Shown piece by piece: positions 23,143 to 33,373 of a stretch of DNA of 64,000 nt; within the stretch, counting starts at the first letter, position 1; every line of letters starts with the position of its first letter. The notes beneath the pieces were generated by a model that saw only the letters and a list, made by a program, of their open reading frames with translations, was not told the DNA's origin and made no database searches. This DNA is from Isochrysis galbana (lineage: Eukaryota > Haptophyta > Isochrysidales > Isochrysidaceae). The stretch covers positions 1,538,253-1,602,252 of the forward strand of contig CM030937.1 in NCBI GenBank assembly GCA_018136815.1, in the 5' to 3' direction. The position numbers were made by a program, and so were the translations under genes.

Positions 23143-23445
23143 CTATCGTCAAAACGATAGGGTCATTTGAAGGGGTGCATAGGTGTATGTGTCTGTGGCA
23201 TCAACACGCGCCAAGGTGTATGGGCAGGTGCGCTGAGGGCTGAGGGTTGTCGTTTTGTCGTTGTCGTGTTAGTGTTAGGGTGTTAGTACCAGGGCTAGTG
23301 AGAGTAGTGGCACTAATGGCCTCAGTGATATTATTTAAACGATAGGGTCATGGAGCGCGCCACGCTCCCCTCCACTCCCTCCGCCCACGCCCACCCCACC
23401 GCGCAGATCATGGCGGACGCCGCGCAACTGACACTTGACAATTGA
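23143..23445 (+). mobile_element. Two further hairpin leaders (A7 and A5) in opposite orientation
   Basis: At 23143-23160 the hairpin CTATCGTCAAAACGATAG and GGTCAT face A1 across a 45-bp spacer, making a head-to-head pair. At 23334-23350 a third copy has lost its 5' arm (TTTAAACGATAGGGTCATGG) but keeps the ATG, opening MERATLPSTPSAHAHP to a stop near 23445. Confidence 0.55.
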
Positions 23446-23724
23446 ATCGCACAGGAGCCAGGGCCACGGCCCCGAACAGGTGCAGGTGCCCGCGAGCCGC
23501 TGCTCGTGCCACAGACCAATCTACATCTATAATAGCTGGAAGTGGAAATCTAGCTAGAGGAGAGAGAGTAGTTTGTGTGTGGAGAGCATAAATCAAGACA
23601 CGCGTGCGCCCGCACGGGGGAGTTTTGCTGTTTGTTGTCGTTGTGGTTGGGACATCATGAGAGCTGATATTAGTACTGATATTTGTGATAGCTCCATAAC
23701 CTTGAGAGCTAATAAGCTGTTGCC

Positions 23725-23950
23725 CATTCTTTGGAACGATGGGGGGGAGGGAAGGAGGTGGAGGGAAGGGAGCTAAGGGTGGTGTCGGTAGTCGGTAGAG
23801 AGGAAGTGTAACCCAGACAATAGTAGGTCGTGTTAACCCCGAATCTTCAGATCTTTTTTTTCCTTCCCTTCGCACACTCCTCGTTCCCTTCCCAATTTCG
23901 TTGCTTCGGTTGCCGGAGTCCGGCCCACGGGATGCGCTACCTTGGAGCCT
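23725..23950. repeat. Two LINE 3' tails in inverted orientation
   Basis: 23725-23865 is a plus-sense 3' UTR ending GAATCTTCAGATC plus eight T. Immediately after it, 23866-23950 matches the body of the same 3' UTR on the minus strand. The tail end of the second copy is missing. Confidence 0.6.
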
Positions 23951-24050
23951 TGGATGTAGGCCTTGAATCATGTGAAGAATAGGAAAAGCGAGGAGATCAT
24001 GAAAGGCCGACGGCCTCATGCCAGTCTGCCGATTGTGCGATGATTGCTGT

Positions 24051-26113
24051 TTACTCTCCATAATCCTCGTCCATATCGTCTCCATAACCACCATCGCCGT
24101 ACCCGTCACCATATACCAATTCATCTGGCTCCGGCGCTAGGTTATGGGTTTGCACATCCTCCTCCTCATCCTCCTCTTCTTCCTCCGCTGTCGCCTGATC
24201 GCGACGCATAAGCATGGCCGACAGCAGCATGGGCCTCGCGGGAGCCGGAGGAGGCGCAGGCGCGGGCGCTGCAGCTGGAGGGCGGGCTGAGGCAGTCGCC
24301 GGGGCAGCGACGGGAGGAGCAGCAAGCGATGAGGTTCGACTTGTCGACGGGGCCGGTGGCAATGCGAGGGCCGCCACTGGAGCCATCGCGGCGGTCCCGC
24401 TCGGCACACGTACATGCGCCCGCGCCAGATCGGGTGCAGCGGCTGGCTCTGCGGCAGAGGCCCCATCTTGAATCCGCGAGCTAGTCGTGGATGGTGCACC
24501 CAGAGCGTTGGCTCTCGGCGCTCTTCTTCTAGCCGGTGGGGCCGCTCCATGTGGCTCGGCTGGTATCCTCGGCGTCGGAGTTGCGCACACGCGCGCGATG
24601 TCGCGTGCTGGTGCAGAGGAACGCTGCGGGAGCGGTGTCGTCGACGTCTTTGAGGCCTTGTGCACCTTGAGAAGCTCCTGCAATTCCTCGGCGTTGATAC
24701 TGCTCGGGGCACTAAGCAGCCGTGCGATCACCTGGTCGAGGACAATAGTTGGCTCAAGCGTGTCAATCAATTCGCCTGGTCTGACATGCGCCGTCCCAGG
24801 GGCCCCTTCCCACGTCCCGATGGCATGCAGCGGGCTCGCAGCGCTTCCTCTCTAGGACGCCCCCCCTCCCTAGAAGGCTTCCGCACCTCTGGGCGCTCCT
24901 TCTCCTCGCGTTTGAACTTGTTCTTGATCTGTCGCCGATTGCGGTTGGGGAAGATGGAGGCGATGAGGGTGAAGTCAGTCCCGTGCTTCCGAAGTGCCTC
25001 AAAGAACGCCATAGTGTCGGCCTCCGCCCACGCCGTTGAAGGCGAGCGGTGCATGTATGACGAAGACGTGACACCGAGACCAGACTCTTCCTCGACACGC
25101 CCCAACATAACCGATCGATCTGTGCGATTCGTGGTGACTTGCAACGTGTCCTCGTCCAAGATGATCTGACCCGATGCATCAAAGCGCAGCTGCGGTGCAA
25201 AGCCGGCTCTAGAGGTCGATTCCTCCTCCTCCTCCTCCTCGTGCTCAGCGCCATACATCACCACCTCTTCATCTTCTCGAAGCATGGCGTCTTGCTCCCA
25301 TAGCGAGAGCCCCTCGTACTCGTGCCCTGCACGGCTACTTTGACGGCGCTCGCCATCCGCATCGCCCCTCTCAGCCGTCTCGGACTGTGTCGGATCGTCA
25401 GACGTCTCGGCGGGCACTGGGGCGGCGGTGCCAACCTCCTTCCTCTGCCTCACTCGAGCAATAGCCGAGCTGGTAGGGATTCCCTGAGTGCGCTCGTGTA
25501 TGAGCTCGCGCACTGTCATGTCGATCATCGGGGTTGGGGTAGGCCTAGGCAGCCTAGACGATTTCGCGCGAGGTGCGGCAAGATCTTCAGCGGGGCGCGG
25601 CTTCCTCGTACGTTTTGCCGCCCGCTCCTTCAGAATCAAAAGGGTGGGCTCGGCCGAGTCCTCGCCGTCGTCACCGACGTCCTGCGTCGCCTCTGAGACC
25701 GAGAGCTCGCCGCCTACGCCGTCCTCATCCTTCTCCTGTTCGTTCTCGATTTCATGGTTGATCACGACTCTCGCCTTTTCGCTCGCCTGAAGCGCGGCCT
25801 TACGTGTAGACGGCTGTCGTCTGGCCAGCTGCGGTGCTTCCTCCGTGACGCACTTGGCCGGGATCCATCGCTCCTCGTGTAGCTTGAGCCAGCGTCGTGA
25901 GGGCACGCCGGGCGGCAGGCCAGCTGCGTGGAAGTCGACGCGGTGTGCGCCCCTTGCAGCAGAGAAGCTGCCGATGGTGGCGGTGTGCCACCGGGCGGCT
26001 AGGGAGAGAAAGACCACGATCTTCTCCCCAACGCGCGCCTGACCCACGACCTCTTCCGCCTCTGCCTCCGCTTGGGCGCCGGCCTGCCATGCCGCCTCTG
26101 CTTCCGTCTGCAT
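24051..26113 (-). CDS. BDP1: TFIIIB B'' subunit (BDP1), SANT domain; exon join unresolved
   Basis: RNA polymerase III initiation factor. From ATG 26113 the first frame gives a charged region, the pre-SANT strand LRFDASGQIILDEDTLQV, then a SANT domain at residues 358-406: WAEADTMAFFEALRKHGTDF and RRQIKNKFKREEK. The signature KHGTDFTLIASIFP is diagnostic of BDP1. This frame would end at 24767. The next frame (24770-24051) starts LIDTLEPTIVLDQVIARLL, the expected helical continuation, then an Ala/Pro-rich tail and acidic C-terminus. A donor follows KERPE (GAG|GTGCGG, about 24883), but no AG acceptor in phase 0 precedes the second frame, so the join is either a non-canonical intron, a later acceptor (TTGCAG|GAG, phase 0, near 24680), or a frameshift. 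The 5' leader (26114-26377) is low-complexity with a run of about 20 G on the plus strand at 26201. Confidence 0.8.
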
Positions 26114-26464
26114 GGAGAGAGGGAGAGGGCGAGAGAGGGAGAGGGGGAAAGAGAGGAGGGGAAAGAGAGACAGAGGGAGAGGAGAGCGGGAAGGGTTTTG
26201 GGGGGGGGGGGGGGGGGGGGCGGGAGGGGGAAGAGGGGGAGAGAGAATAAGGGGAGGAGGGAGGTTGGCCGGAGAGATGGCGCGGAAAGATTGGAGGAGA
26301 GAGTGAACAAGAACAAGCGAAGAGGGAAAGAAGAGGGGAAGCCAAGGACTCGGGAGCGGAGACGCAAGAGTACTCACATAAATAGAAGAGCAAAGGTGGT
26401 ATTATTCGTGTATTAGTAGAGTGCAGGATTAGCAGGTGGGAGGAGTAGATTATAGATTGAATTC

Positions 26465-26569
26465 AAAAATTCAAAAAAGAACCTGAAGATTCTGGGCTAA
26501 CACCTACCACGGACTAGGTTTTTCTACCTCCCTGCCGACACCGCCCTTACTTGACGGATCGAGCATGAC
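26465..26569 (-). repeat. LINE 3' tail copy
   Basis: Minus-sense: ...GGTGTTAGCCCAGAATCTTCAG-type sequence next to an oligo-T (AAAAAAG on the plus strand). Only the last 100 bp of the 3' UTR are present before it runs into Gag-leader sequence. Confidence 0.55.
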
Positions 26570-26912
26570 CACTGGCTCGATATGCGAGGAGACGGAAGGA
26601 GATCGATCGGCGGTAGCGGTAGGCGCGGCGGGAACGGCGGAGAGCGGAGAGTGGAGAGTGAAGAGTGAAGAGTGATTGATGGAATGGCGGGCTTGACCAC
26701 CTCCTCAGCAGAGCAAGGCGGGAGGACGGGCTTGGGCGAGGGCGAGCGCGACGACGGAGCGGACATGGCTGGGCGACTGGGAATGGATAGGCTGAGGCTG
26801 GAGGCTGGGGCTGAGGTTGAGGATTGGTACGAAGCAGGGAGTGTTGAGAGAACGAGGGACGGGAACGGGAACGGGAACGAGAACGATAGCGACCAACGAC
26901 GAACGACAGACT
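26570..26912 (-). mobile_element. Retroelement leader and Gag-like start (copy 3)
   Basis: On the minus strand, a CCAGCCTCAGCC-rich leader leads to ATG 26766 and MSAPSSRSPSPKPVLPP. It is nearly identical around the ATG to 28548 on the plus strand, so the two form an inverted pair 1.6 kb apart flanking the B-type element and part of the palindrome array. Confidence 0.55.
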
Positions 26913-26929
26913 GATGACTCGCCTGCCGG

Positions 26930-27222
26930 CCGACTGGAGCTGGCTATGGGGTCCTGATCAGGGGGGCCAGGGGGAGGAGAGGTTGGTCAGAGTGACAAGC
27001 TGGCCAACGCGGGCCAGGGCGTGGGATCTGTGCTTGACTCTCAGGTCTCAGGGAGAGTCTGGAGGCTGGGCAGTCTGGGTGTATGCCCCCTGCATGCCAA
27101 GAGGCAGCGCAGGGGCAGGGGGTGGATGGTTCTCGCCCCCCATGACGAGGGGAGTCGAGCAGAGAGTGGGGGGGGCGCGAGGCGCGAGGCGCCCCTCCAT
27201 GGCGACCAATCATAAGATTAGT
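26930..27222 (-). mobile_element. B-type hairpin-ATG element (copy B4)
   Basis: Minus strand: hairpin 27222-27205 (ACTAATC, loop TTAT, GATTGGT), TCGCC, ATG opening MEGRLAPRAPPTLCS up to an early stop. The body (for example GGAGAGGTTGGTCAGAG) matches 36560-36728 and, more distantly, 46960-47407. Confidence 0.55.
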
Positions 27223-27429
27223 GATGCCCAAACATTTGAGTTTGAGGGGTGAGTGGTCGAGAGAAGCCCAAAGGCCAAAGGGTAATTCTAGGTCGGTCAA
27301 ACAGGGTTTTTTTAAGTATTAGTAAGGGTTGGGCTGCATTTTTTGACCGTGGCGCGAGGCCCAATAAAAAAACTCCCGAGGGGGCTACCTGACGCTACGA
27401 AAATCTTCGCCAAGCAAGAAATGGTGCGA

Positions 27430-27699
27430 TCCGCCCCCCCTCTCTCCCCCTCCGTCCTCCGTCACGCGCGCTCGCGCTCTACCCGTAAAGAATTGGCGGT
27501 CGCGCCCGCGGGATCGAACGAGCGGAGCGCCGGTAGTTTTGCAGCCCTGCCGCCCTGGCGCTTAACTGCCGCTGCTGCTGCTGCGGAGGCAAGGACACAC
27601 AGGCAGGGGCCGTGGAGGGGCTTCTACTTTGTGTGCACGCCTCCACCGTCGTGGCAGTAGTAGCAGCAGTGCGTAGCGGGAGTCGTGCACTGCCTGCGC
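27430..27699. other. Unassigned stretch before palindrome array
   Basis: GC-rich and with no convincing frame; a (CTG)n run lies at 27569-27585. Confidence 0.3.
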
Positions 27700-27900
27700 A
27701 TCCGCAAGATGAGTCGTCGTATCTCGTGTGGCGCTCACGTCTCTTAGATGGTAGCGGCACACCACATGTAGATGTAGACATCTCCAAGAAAGGGAACGCC
27801 AATCTGTAGATCCTATCATCCCAAAGATGGCTCGGGCTCATCATCAGGATGCGTTCCATCCGAGAGATGCCATGTCGCATCCGCGATCGACCTTTTTGTT
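27700..27900. repeat. Array of short CATCN5GATG palindromes, left part
   Basis: Seven or eight small dyads within 200 bp, for example CATCCGCAAGATG, GATGTAGACATC, ATCTGTAGAT, CATCCCAAAGATG, CATCATCAGGATG and CATCCGAGAGATG. Spacing is irregular. The pattern stops at about 27900 and resumes at 28780. Confidence 0.65.
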
Positions 27901-28119
27901 TTAGAAGTTGTTTGCGTTTCTTTGTTCCCTCCTTGCAGGCTAGCCACGAGTCACCGTCGTAGTGTCCTACATTCGTCCATTCGCCCTTGTTGCCCTCGCC
28001 TCCTTTATCGCCTCCTTTGTCGCCTGCTTGCCCCTCACCTGGCTTACCTCCTTGCGTGCTCCTCGCGTTTTAGGCTAAGTCGCGCGGTCAGGTATCGCCG
28101 GTGCAAGGAACCGCCCCCA

Positions 28120-28770
28120 TGTGTGACCCTGATTCCCCCTCAGGTGTTGGCCGTTGGATTATATCGTGGCGCTATTTTACTTCGGTCTTCATCAAATCAC
28201 TTAAGGGTTTTCGAAAGATTCCCTCCTTATTCCTGTGCGTAACTGTCGCCCCGTCGGATCGTCCGTCGCCCCGTCGCTCTCTTGTCGGCATTCTCTTCCT
28301 TGTTCGATCTGCCAGCGGGTTCCTGTGCGTTCCGTGATAGGGATACGTTAGTGTGGAGAGTGTTGATGTGAGTGTAGTGTCATCTCGTCGGTCCATCGGC
28401 CTCTAACCGTCTGTCGGCTGTCGTTCTTCGTTCGTCGCTCTCGTCCTCGTTCTCGTCCCCGTTCTCGTCCCTCGTTCTCAACACTACCTCAATACCAAAC
28501 CTCTCCAATCCCTCAGCCCCAGCCTATCCATCCCGATCCGCCCAGCCATGTCCGCTCCGTCGTCGCGCTCGCCCTCGCCCAAGCCCGTCCTCCCGCCTTT
28601 CTCTGCTGAGAAGGTGGTCCAGCCCGTCATTGGCCACTCCCCAACTTCCGCCGCGCCTCTCGCCGCTTCCCTTCCGTTCCCTCCGTTCCCATCCGAGGCA
28701 GTGGTAACCTCGGATCCGTCATGCCACTTGCCCTTCTATCGAGATGTGCGCGTCCTTGATATGGCTTAGT
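28120..28770 (+). mobile_element. Retroelement leader and Gag-like start (copy 4) inside the palindrome array
   Basis: Plus-strand leader rich in CGTCG/CTCGTC reiterations, then ATG 28548 and MSAPSSRSPSPKPVLPPFSA. It sits between the two halves of the palindrome array, as if inserted there. Frame closes at 28769. Confidence 0.55.
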
Positions 28771-28779
28771 TACATTTCA

Positions 28780-29130
28780 AATGTGATTGCATGGAAGAGA
28801 TGCTGCACGCCCATTTCTTGAAATGCGCCCATCTCGAAGGTGGCTGAGGCACATCTTGCGGACAAGGCTCTCTCAACAATGCTAAAAGCCAATCTATTAG
28901 ATGCGTACGTCTCTTAGATCCAAAGTAAACATCTTGCGCACAAACGCACCTCGAAGATGGAGATCAGCCATCTGTAAAGATGCTCCATCTTTGGAGATGG
29001 CACGTGAGACTTTGAGATGCAGCGCATCTCAAAGATGGCTTGTGTCATATAAAGAACATTAACATTCGCAGATGGACTTTTCACATCCCGAGATGGACCC
29101 ATCCTCTTAGATAGGGGTGTTCCATCTTGA
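28780..29130. repeat. Array of short CCATCTN4AGATGG palindromes, right part
   Basis: About a dozen dyads in 350 bp. The best are CCATCTTTGGAGATGG, CATTTCTTGAAATG, GCATCTCAAAGATGGC, CCATCTGTAAAGATG, CAATCTATTAGATG and CCATCTTGAGATGG. Stems are 4-6 bp, loops 2-5 nt, and several dyads carry changes in both arms. 29131-29448 is AT-richer unique sequence (CTTATAATACC runs at 29150) downstream of NUDT22. Confidence 0.7.
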
Positions 29131-29448
29131 GATGGACTTTCCCGTCCCCTTATAATACCCTTATAATTTATAATACAACATACAACATTTTGCATTTTGA
29201 AGCCCGGGGTGGAGCAACGTCGTACGTCGGTATCGGTATGCGCCGTCCGATTGCCGAATGCTAGTGGTGTGGCTAGACCATGAATTATTAATAATTTTTT
29301 TATTTTGTTCATCTATACTGAGGCGGCGTGCGTTCAACCGATGGTCCATACCATCCTCACGCCACCCTTGACGTCTCTCAATATCAAGGTGCTTTGCCCC
29401 TTCACATCACCCACAGCATTACGTTGTTTTGCCCCTTATGAATGGAAC

Positions 29449-30504
29449 TCATCTTCTCCTCAGCTCCTCAAGCCATGCTAGGGACATGGGCGCCACGGGA
29501 TCACTATCGCGGGTGCGCTCCATTGCGTGGTGCCGAATTCGCCGCATGCACTCTATCGCCGCACGTGTCACGGCTGTCAGTTGGATACAAGCCATCTTAC
29601 CTGACCAGTTGTCTACACGCAGCCCGCCATGCGACGCCGATTCGTCAGAGGCCGCGTGGGCAAGCAGGGCGTCGATGTGCACGAGCGTGAGCGCGTCCGA
29701 CTCCCACCCTTCCTCGGCCGTTCCGGACTCGTACGTACGTCTCACTTGCGAAGTGGTCAATGTCGTAAAGAGCACGAATAGTGCGTCCGGCTTATGGCAG
29801 GCGTCCGCCATCAAGCCAATGAGGAGCGGCGACGAGAGATGACTACGACGTATACCTGTCTCCTCGACCGTCTCTTGCACAATCGAGTCGAAGAGTTCGT
29901 CGCACGCACGAGCGTTCTCCGAGCCAGGTTCCGCTTTGGCCAGGGCCGAGCAAGGTGTGGAACCGTTCGTCCTCCCTTCCAAGCCTTCGGCAAAGCTGGG
30001 ACAAGCGAGGCCGGCACGCTCAGGCTCCGGGTGGCCCGACGGGCCATTGTACAGACCGCCATGCGTCGCCACAGCTGTCGACCGCCGGAGGAGTACCGCG
30101 TGGTCATCCGACGTAATGAGCACCGCTTCGCAGCCCAGCGCATTGGACAGATACGCGTCTGCATGTCCATGGTACCTGCGCCCATCCGCGATCAGCTCCG
30201 CTAGCCCGGCTGCGTCTAACCGGTTGGTGCCAAGGTACTCCCTGTACCCCGTCAGCCCTAACCGCAGCAGAGGCTCGCCCGTAGCCTCTCTCGAGATGGA
30301 GGCAAGGCGGAACTTGGACCCATCGAAGAGGCGGGCGTTGACTGCGAGTGCCGCCTCCCACGCCCGGTCGATTGCGCCGTCAAGCCGCTCGTGCGTCCGA
30401 CGGGAATGAAGGTGCGAGAACTCGACGACCACGTCTTCCGCCGCCGCGGGTCGCAGCAGGCAGAGCAGCAGCGAGAAGCCGTCGGCCGCCTCGCCGCAAG
30501 CCAT
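29449..30504 (-). CDS. NUDT22: NUDT22-like Nudix hydrolase (nucleotide-sugar pyrophosphatase)
   Basis: 351 residues, single exon. The NUDT22 landmarks are in order: VNARLFDGSKFRLAS (residues about 55-69), LRLGLTGYREYLGTNRL, SNALGCEAVLITSDDHAVLLRRS, then the GLYNGPSGHPEPE block and DELFDSIVQETVEETGI. The last two form a Nudix box interrupted by an insert of about 45 residues. The E-x-x-E-E core (VQETVEETG) that binds metal is retained. In animals the family hydrolyses UDP-glucose and UDP-galactose; the same activity here is inference from homology. Start at ATG 30504 gives a full-length product slightly longer than the animal protein. Confidence 0.88.
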   Translation of the reverse strand: MACGEAADGFSLLLCLLRPAAAEDVVVEFSHLHSRRTHERLDGAIDRAWEAALAVNARLFDGSKFRLASISREATGEPLLRLGLTGYREYLGTNRLDAAGLAELIADGRRYHGHADAYLSNALGCEAVLITSDDHAVLLRRSTAVATHGGLYNGPSGHPEPERAGLACPSFAEGLEGRTNGSTPCSALAKAEPGSENARACDELFDSIVQETVEETGIRRSHLSSPLLIGLMADACHKPDALFVLFTTLTTSQVRRTYESGTAEEGWESDALTLVHIDALLAHAASDESASHGGLRVDNWSGKMACIQLTAVTRAAIECMRRIRHHAMERTRDSDPVAPMSLAWLEELRRR

Positions 30505-31100
30505 CTGATCCGCTCGATCTCCCTCGCTCCCTCTGCAGTGTGAGAAGAATTTTCGGTCAGATTTTCGTCGAGTAGTACATCGAGAACGGCTCTCCGCCTG
30601 CTGCTCGTCGCTCTTGTTTCACTTTACTGCGTGAGTAAAGACGTTCCCACAGAGTGGAAGCGGGGGACGCGCGGGGGGCGCGAGGCACCCGCCGTCTCGC
30701 CACACCTTGAGTGAAGCCACTAATTGATCCACCGTACTTTAACGGTAGTCAAGTAGAGGCTGGCGCTTCTTGGACCTAGCTGTGAAACACAGGAACAGTG
30801 TTTTTTTTCAGTGTTGGGCGTTTAGTAAGACAGCTCATTTGCTTAGTAAGATCTTACGAAAAATTTGCTCGTAAGACACCCCCAACTGTCTTATTTACGT
30901 CGCGCCGCCGCCTTAGTAAGACAGGGCTCCAAGTGTCTTATTTACGGCGACGGACCCGTGACCCGTCTTCGAATTCATAGAAGGACAAGGACTTCTGGGG
31001 ATTAACCTTAGGCCGGGATCTGAAATAGCCCAACGTCTTTTCTGCTATCAGGTAGACAGACCGCATCCCTCCTCGGGATACTTAGGTATCCTGGCATGCA
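30505..31100. repeat. Intergenic region with inverted-repeat unit TTAGTAAGACA
   Basis: At 30826-30892 and again at 30911-30948 the motif TTAGTAAGACA faces TGTCTTATTTACG, giving two adjacent hairpin-forming units. A separate dyad at 30729-30748 (CCACCGT, loop, ACGGTAG) resembles the leader hairpins but has no ATG nearby. Confidence 0.55.
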
Positions 31101-31275
31101 CTATCAGTAAAACTGATAGGGTCATGGGGGCCCCGTGCCCCCCCTCCTCCATCGCAGACACCCCCTGGGTGGGCCTGCACACTCAACCTCAGCCCCTGCC
31201 TGCTGGCAGGGGCTGAGCTGACATCACTCTGGCACAGACCCTCGCCGAGCGCGCATCGCGCGCCGCACGCATTCG
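31101..31275 (+). mobile_element. A-type hairpin-ATG leader (copy A8)
   Basis: Hairpin CTATCAGTAAAACTGATAG at 31101-31119, GGTC, then ATG 31124 opening MGAPCPPSSIADTPWVG, closing at a TGA near 31217. The stem differs from the CTATCGT copies in both arms. Confidence 0.6.
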
Positions 31276-31474
31276 CCTGCATGTCGTATTCCATACGATG
31301 ACAGACTTTTACTTCTAACCGGTGGTTTATCTTAAGCCTCAAGGTCTCGTCGGCGACATTCTACCCCTTCTCTTACTTTCTTTCGATGTCATCAAACGTT
31401 CCACGACTGTCTTCCGTCTTCTCTTCACGCATCGGTTGTAGTCTTCCGTCTTCTCTTCGTATATCGGCGGTGCG

Positions 31475-33075
31475 GAAGTCGAGAAGATGGAAGCCCACGG
31501 GATAATCAGGAAGTCCAACTCCTCCTGGGCTTCGCGAGTGGTGTTAGTCACCAAGAAAGACGGCTCGGTCCGCTTTTGCGTCGACTACCGCGACGTTAAC
31601 TCGAAACTACGAATAGAGGATAGCCCTCTCCCCCTCACGGTGGAGGCTATCGACCGGCTCTCGTCCGGCGGTGGGTCTTTGGACTCCCTGTTCTTGTGCA
31701 CCCTGCGACCTAGCCTCCGGCTTCTGGGGCATTCCCATTAAGGAGAGCGATCGCGGAATCACCGCATTCGTCACCCACCGAGGGAAGTACGAGTTTAATG
31801 TGCTCCCCTTCGGCGTCCAATCTGGCCCTTCGTATATGTGCCGCGTCATGGATGCCGCCCTCGGCTCGCTCGCCTGGGAGATTTGCATGCCCTATCTCGA
31901 CGATGTAGGTATCTGGGCCACGGGGCTCGGAAACAACCCCGAGGAGAGAGAGGCGGATTCCTTCAAGCAGATGCTCCACCGTCTCGACCTCGTCCTCGAG
32001 CGCCTCATTTGGGCCGGTTTGACATGCAAGATGTCTAAGTGCCTCTTCTTCGCCACTTCAGCTGAATATCTCGGTCATGTAGTATCCCGAGATGGATTGC
32101 ACATGGACCCAAAAAAGGTAGAGGCCGTCGCCAATATCGACCCCAAGCGGATTAACTCTCTGGAGGCGGTCCGGTCATTCTTGGGGTTATGCTCATACTA
32201 CCGCCGCTTCATTAGGAGGTTCGCCATTCGCGCCGCTCCACTTACCGCGCTCACTCGTTCCGGCGTCAACGTTGCCGTCGAGTCGCAAACTCCGGCCTGT
32301 CATGAGGCCATCGAGGATTTGAAGCGGGCCATCACCGCCGAACCTGTCTTAACTCCGCCTAAGGACGATCGTCCGTTCATCGTCAAGACAGATGGCGCTA
32401 CCCAACTCGGTATCGCCGGTATTCTCTGCCAACGAGACGACGAAGGCCGCGAGAGAGTGGTCGCGTACTACGGTCGGACCCTATCTCCCGCCGAGAAGAA
32501 TTGGACCGTCTCAGAGGTCGAACTTCTAGCGGCGCTTGAATCTATCCGCAACTGGCGACCCTATCTATGGGGCCGGCGTTTCACCTTGGTAATAGACCAC
32601 TCCGCTCTCAAGTGGCTCCATTCGATGAAGGACTCCGTCGGAGGCGGTCCAGCCTCTCGACTCATGCGATGGATCCTCAAGTTGTCAGAGTACCGCTTCG
32701 ACGTAGTGCATAAGCCAGGCAAGGATCATTGCGACGCCGACGGACTTTCTAGGATCGTCGCGCTGCCGCAACCTCACGGCGATGACCTATCTACCACCGT
32801 TTCAGCCTATCCGGACACTGACATGTCCGACTCCGATTCCGATGATAGGCAGGACGCTGTCACGGTCGCTACGGTCACCCGGACCCTCACCGCCCGACGC
32901 AGACAGGCGGAGTCCCGGGATTCAGGACTGACCACCGTCGACACGGCCTCTATCTCGGCCGATTACCTCGCTGTGGGCACGCCTACGCTCGGCGAGATTG
33001 TCGAGGCTACCCGCCTCGACGAATACGCACAACAAGCCCTTTCAGACGCCGTCACTTCCGACTCGGCGAGAAACG
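31475..33075 (+). pseudogene. Ty3/gypsy reverse transcriptase-RNase H
   Basis: RT begins mid-domain at MEAHGIIRKSNSSWASRVV, continues to SLDSLFLCTL and then slips by one base (an extra C near 31709). The remaining RT and RNase H are in a second frame from about 31690: DLASGFWGIPI, FNVLPFGVQSGPSYMCRVMD, the catalytic YLDD, LGHVVS, LGLCSYYRRFI, then RNase H with TDGATQLGIAGILCQ, YYGRTLSPAEKNW and DHSALKWL. A connection region with the HKPGKDHCDADGLSR motif follows. Homology is lost at about 33075, before the integrase. It is a defective copy, closely related to 5040-5910. Upstream 31380-31475 holds tandem GTCTTCCGTCTTCTCTTC units. Confidence 0.88.
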
Positions 33076-33290
33076 ATTCTAAGTGGATCTCATCCTCCAT
33101 CTCCAGCTTCTCCTTGTTCTGCTTGTTGATCATGTGACGTAGAGAATCTCGCTCTTTGGTCACCTCCGTCAGCATGGAGGGCGCGCGTTTGTTTTGCTCA
33201 GCGAACAGGTCGACACTACCATCAGGTGAGGCAGCCACAACTGTACTCCCGCTGCTTCCTGACCCTCCTAGCCGCTTGCCGCGCACTATA
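33076..33290 (-). pseudogene. Fragment of a coiled-coil protein frame
   Basis: Minus-strand frame reads VVAASPDGSVDLFAEQNKRA and MLTEVTKERDSLRHMINKQN then KEKLEMEDEI, a strong heptad pattern with real-protein composition, cut by the RT pseudogene. Could be an exon of a host gene or an element protein. Not identified. Confidence 0.35.
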
Positions 33291-33373
33291 GCTTTGGCGC
33301 TGCAGGACCCTGCGCAGGCAACGCTCACAAGGTCCGCGCGACCTCCGCCGCACGCCGATCTCGTGCTGTCTCC

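Noticed and set aside
22915-23163. Hammerhead or HDV-like ribozyme at leader hairpins
   Set aside because: No CUGAUGA or GAAA core and no nested pseudoknot pairing could be found near the stems.
26114-26377. 88-residue Pro/Leu/Ser extension at the N-terminus of BDP1
   Set aside because: Low-complexity with a G/C homopolymer; looks like 5' UTR read through.
27700-29130. CRISPR-like array
   Set aside because: Repeats are tiny palindromes with irregular spacing and no constant spacer length, in a eukaryotic context with no cas genes.
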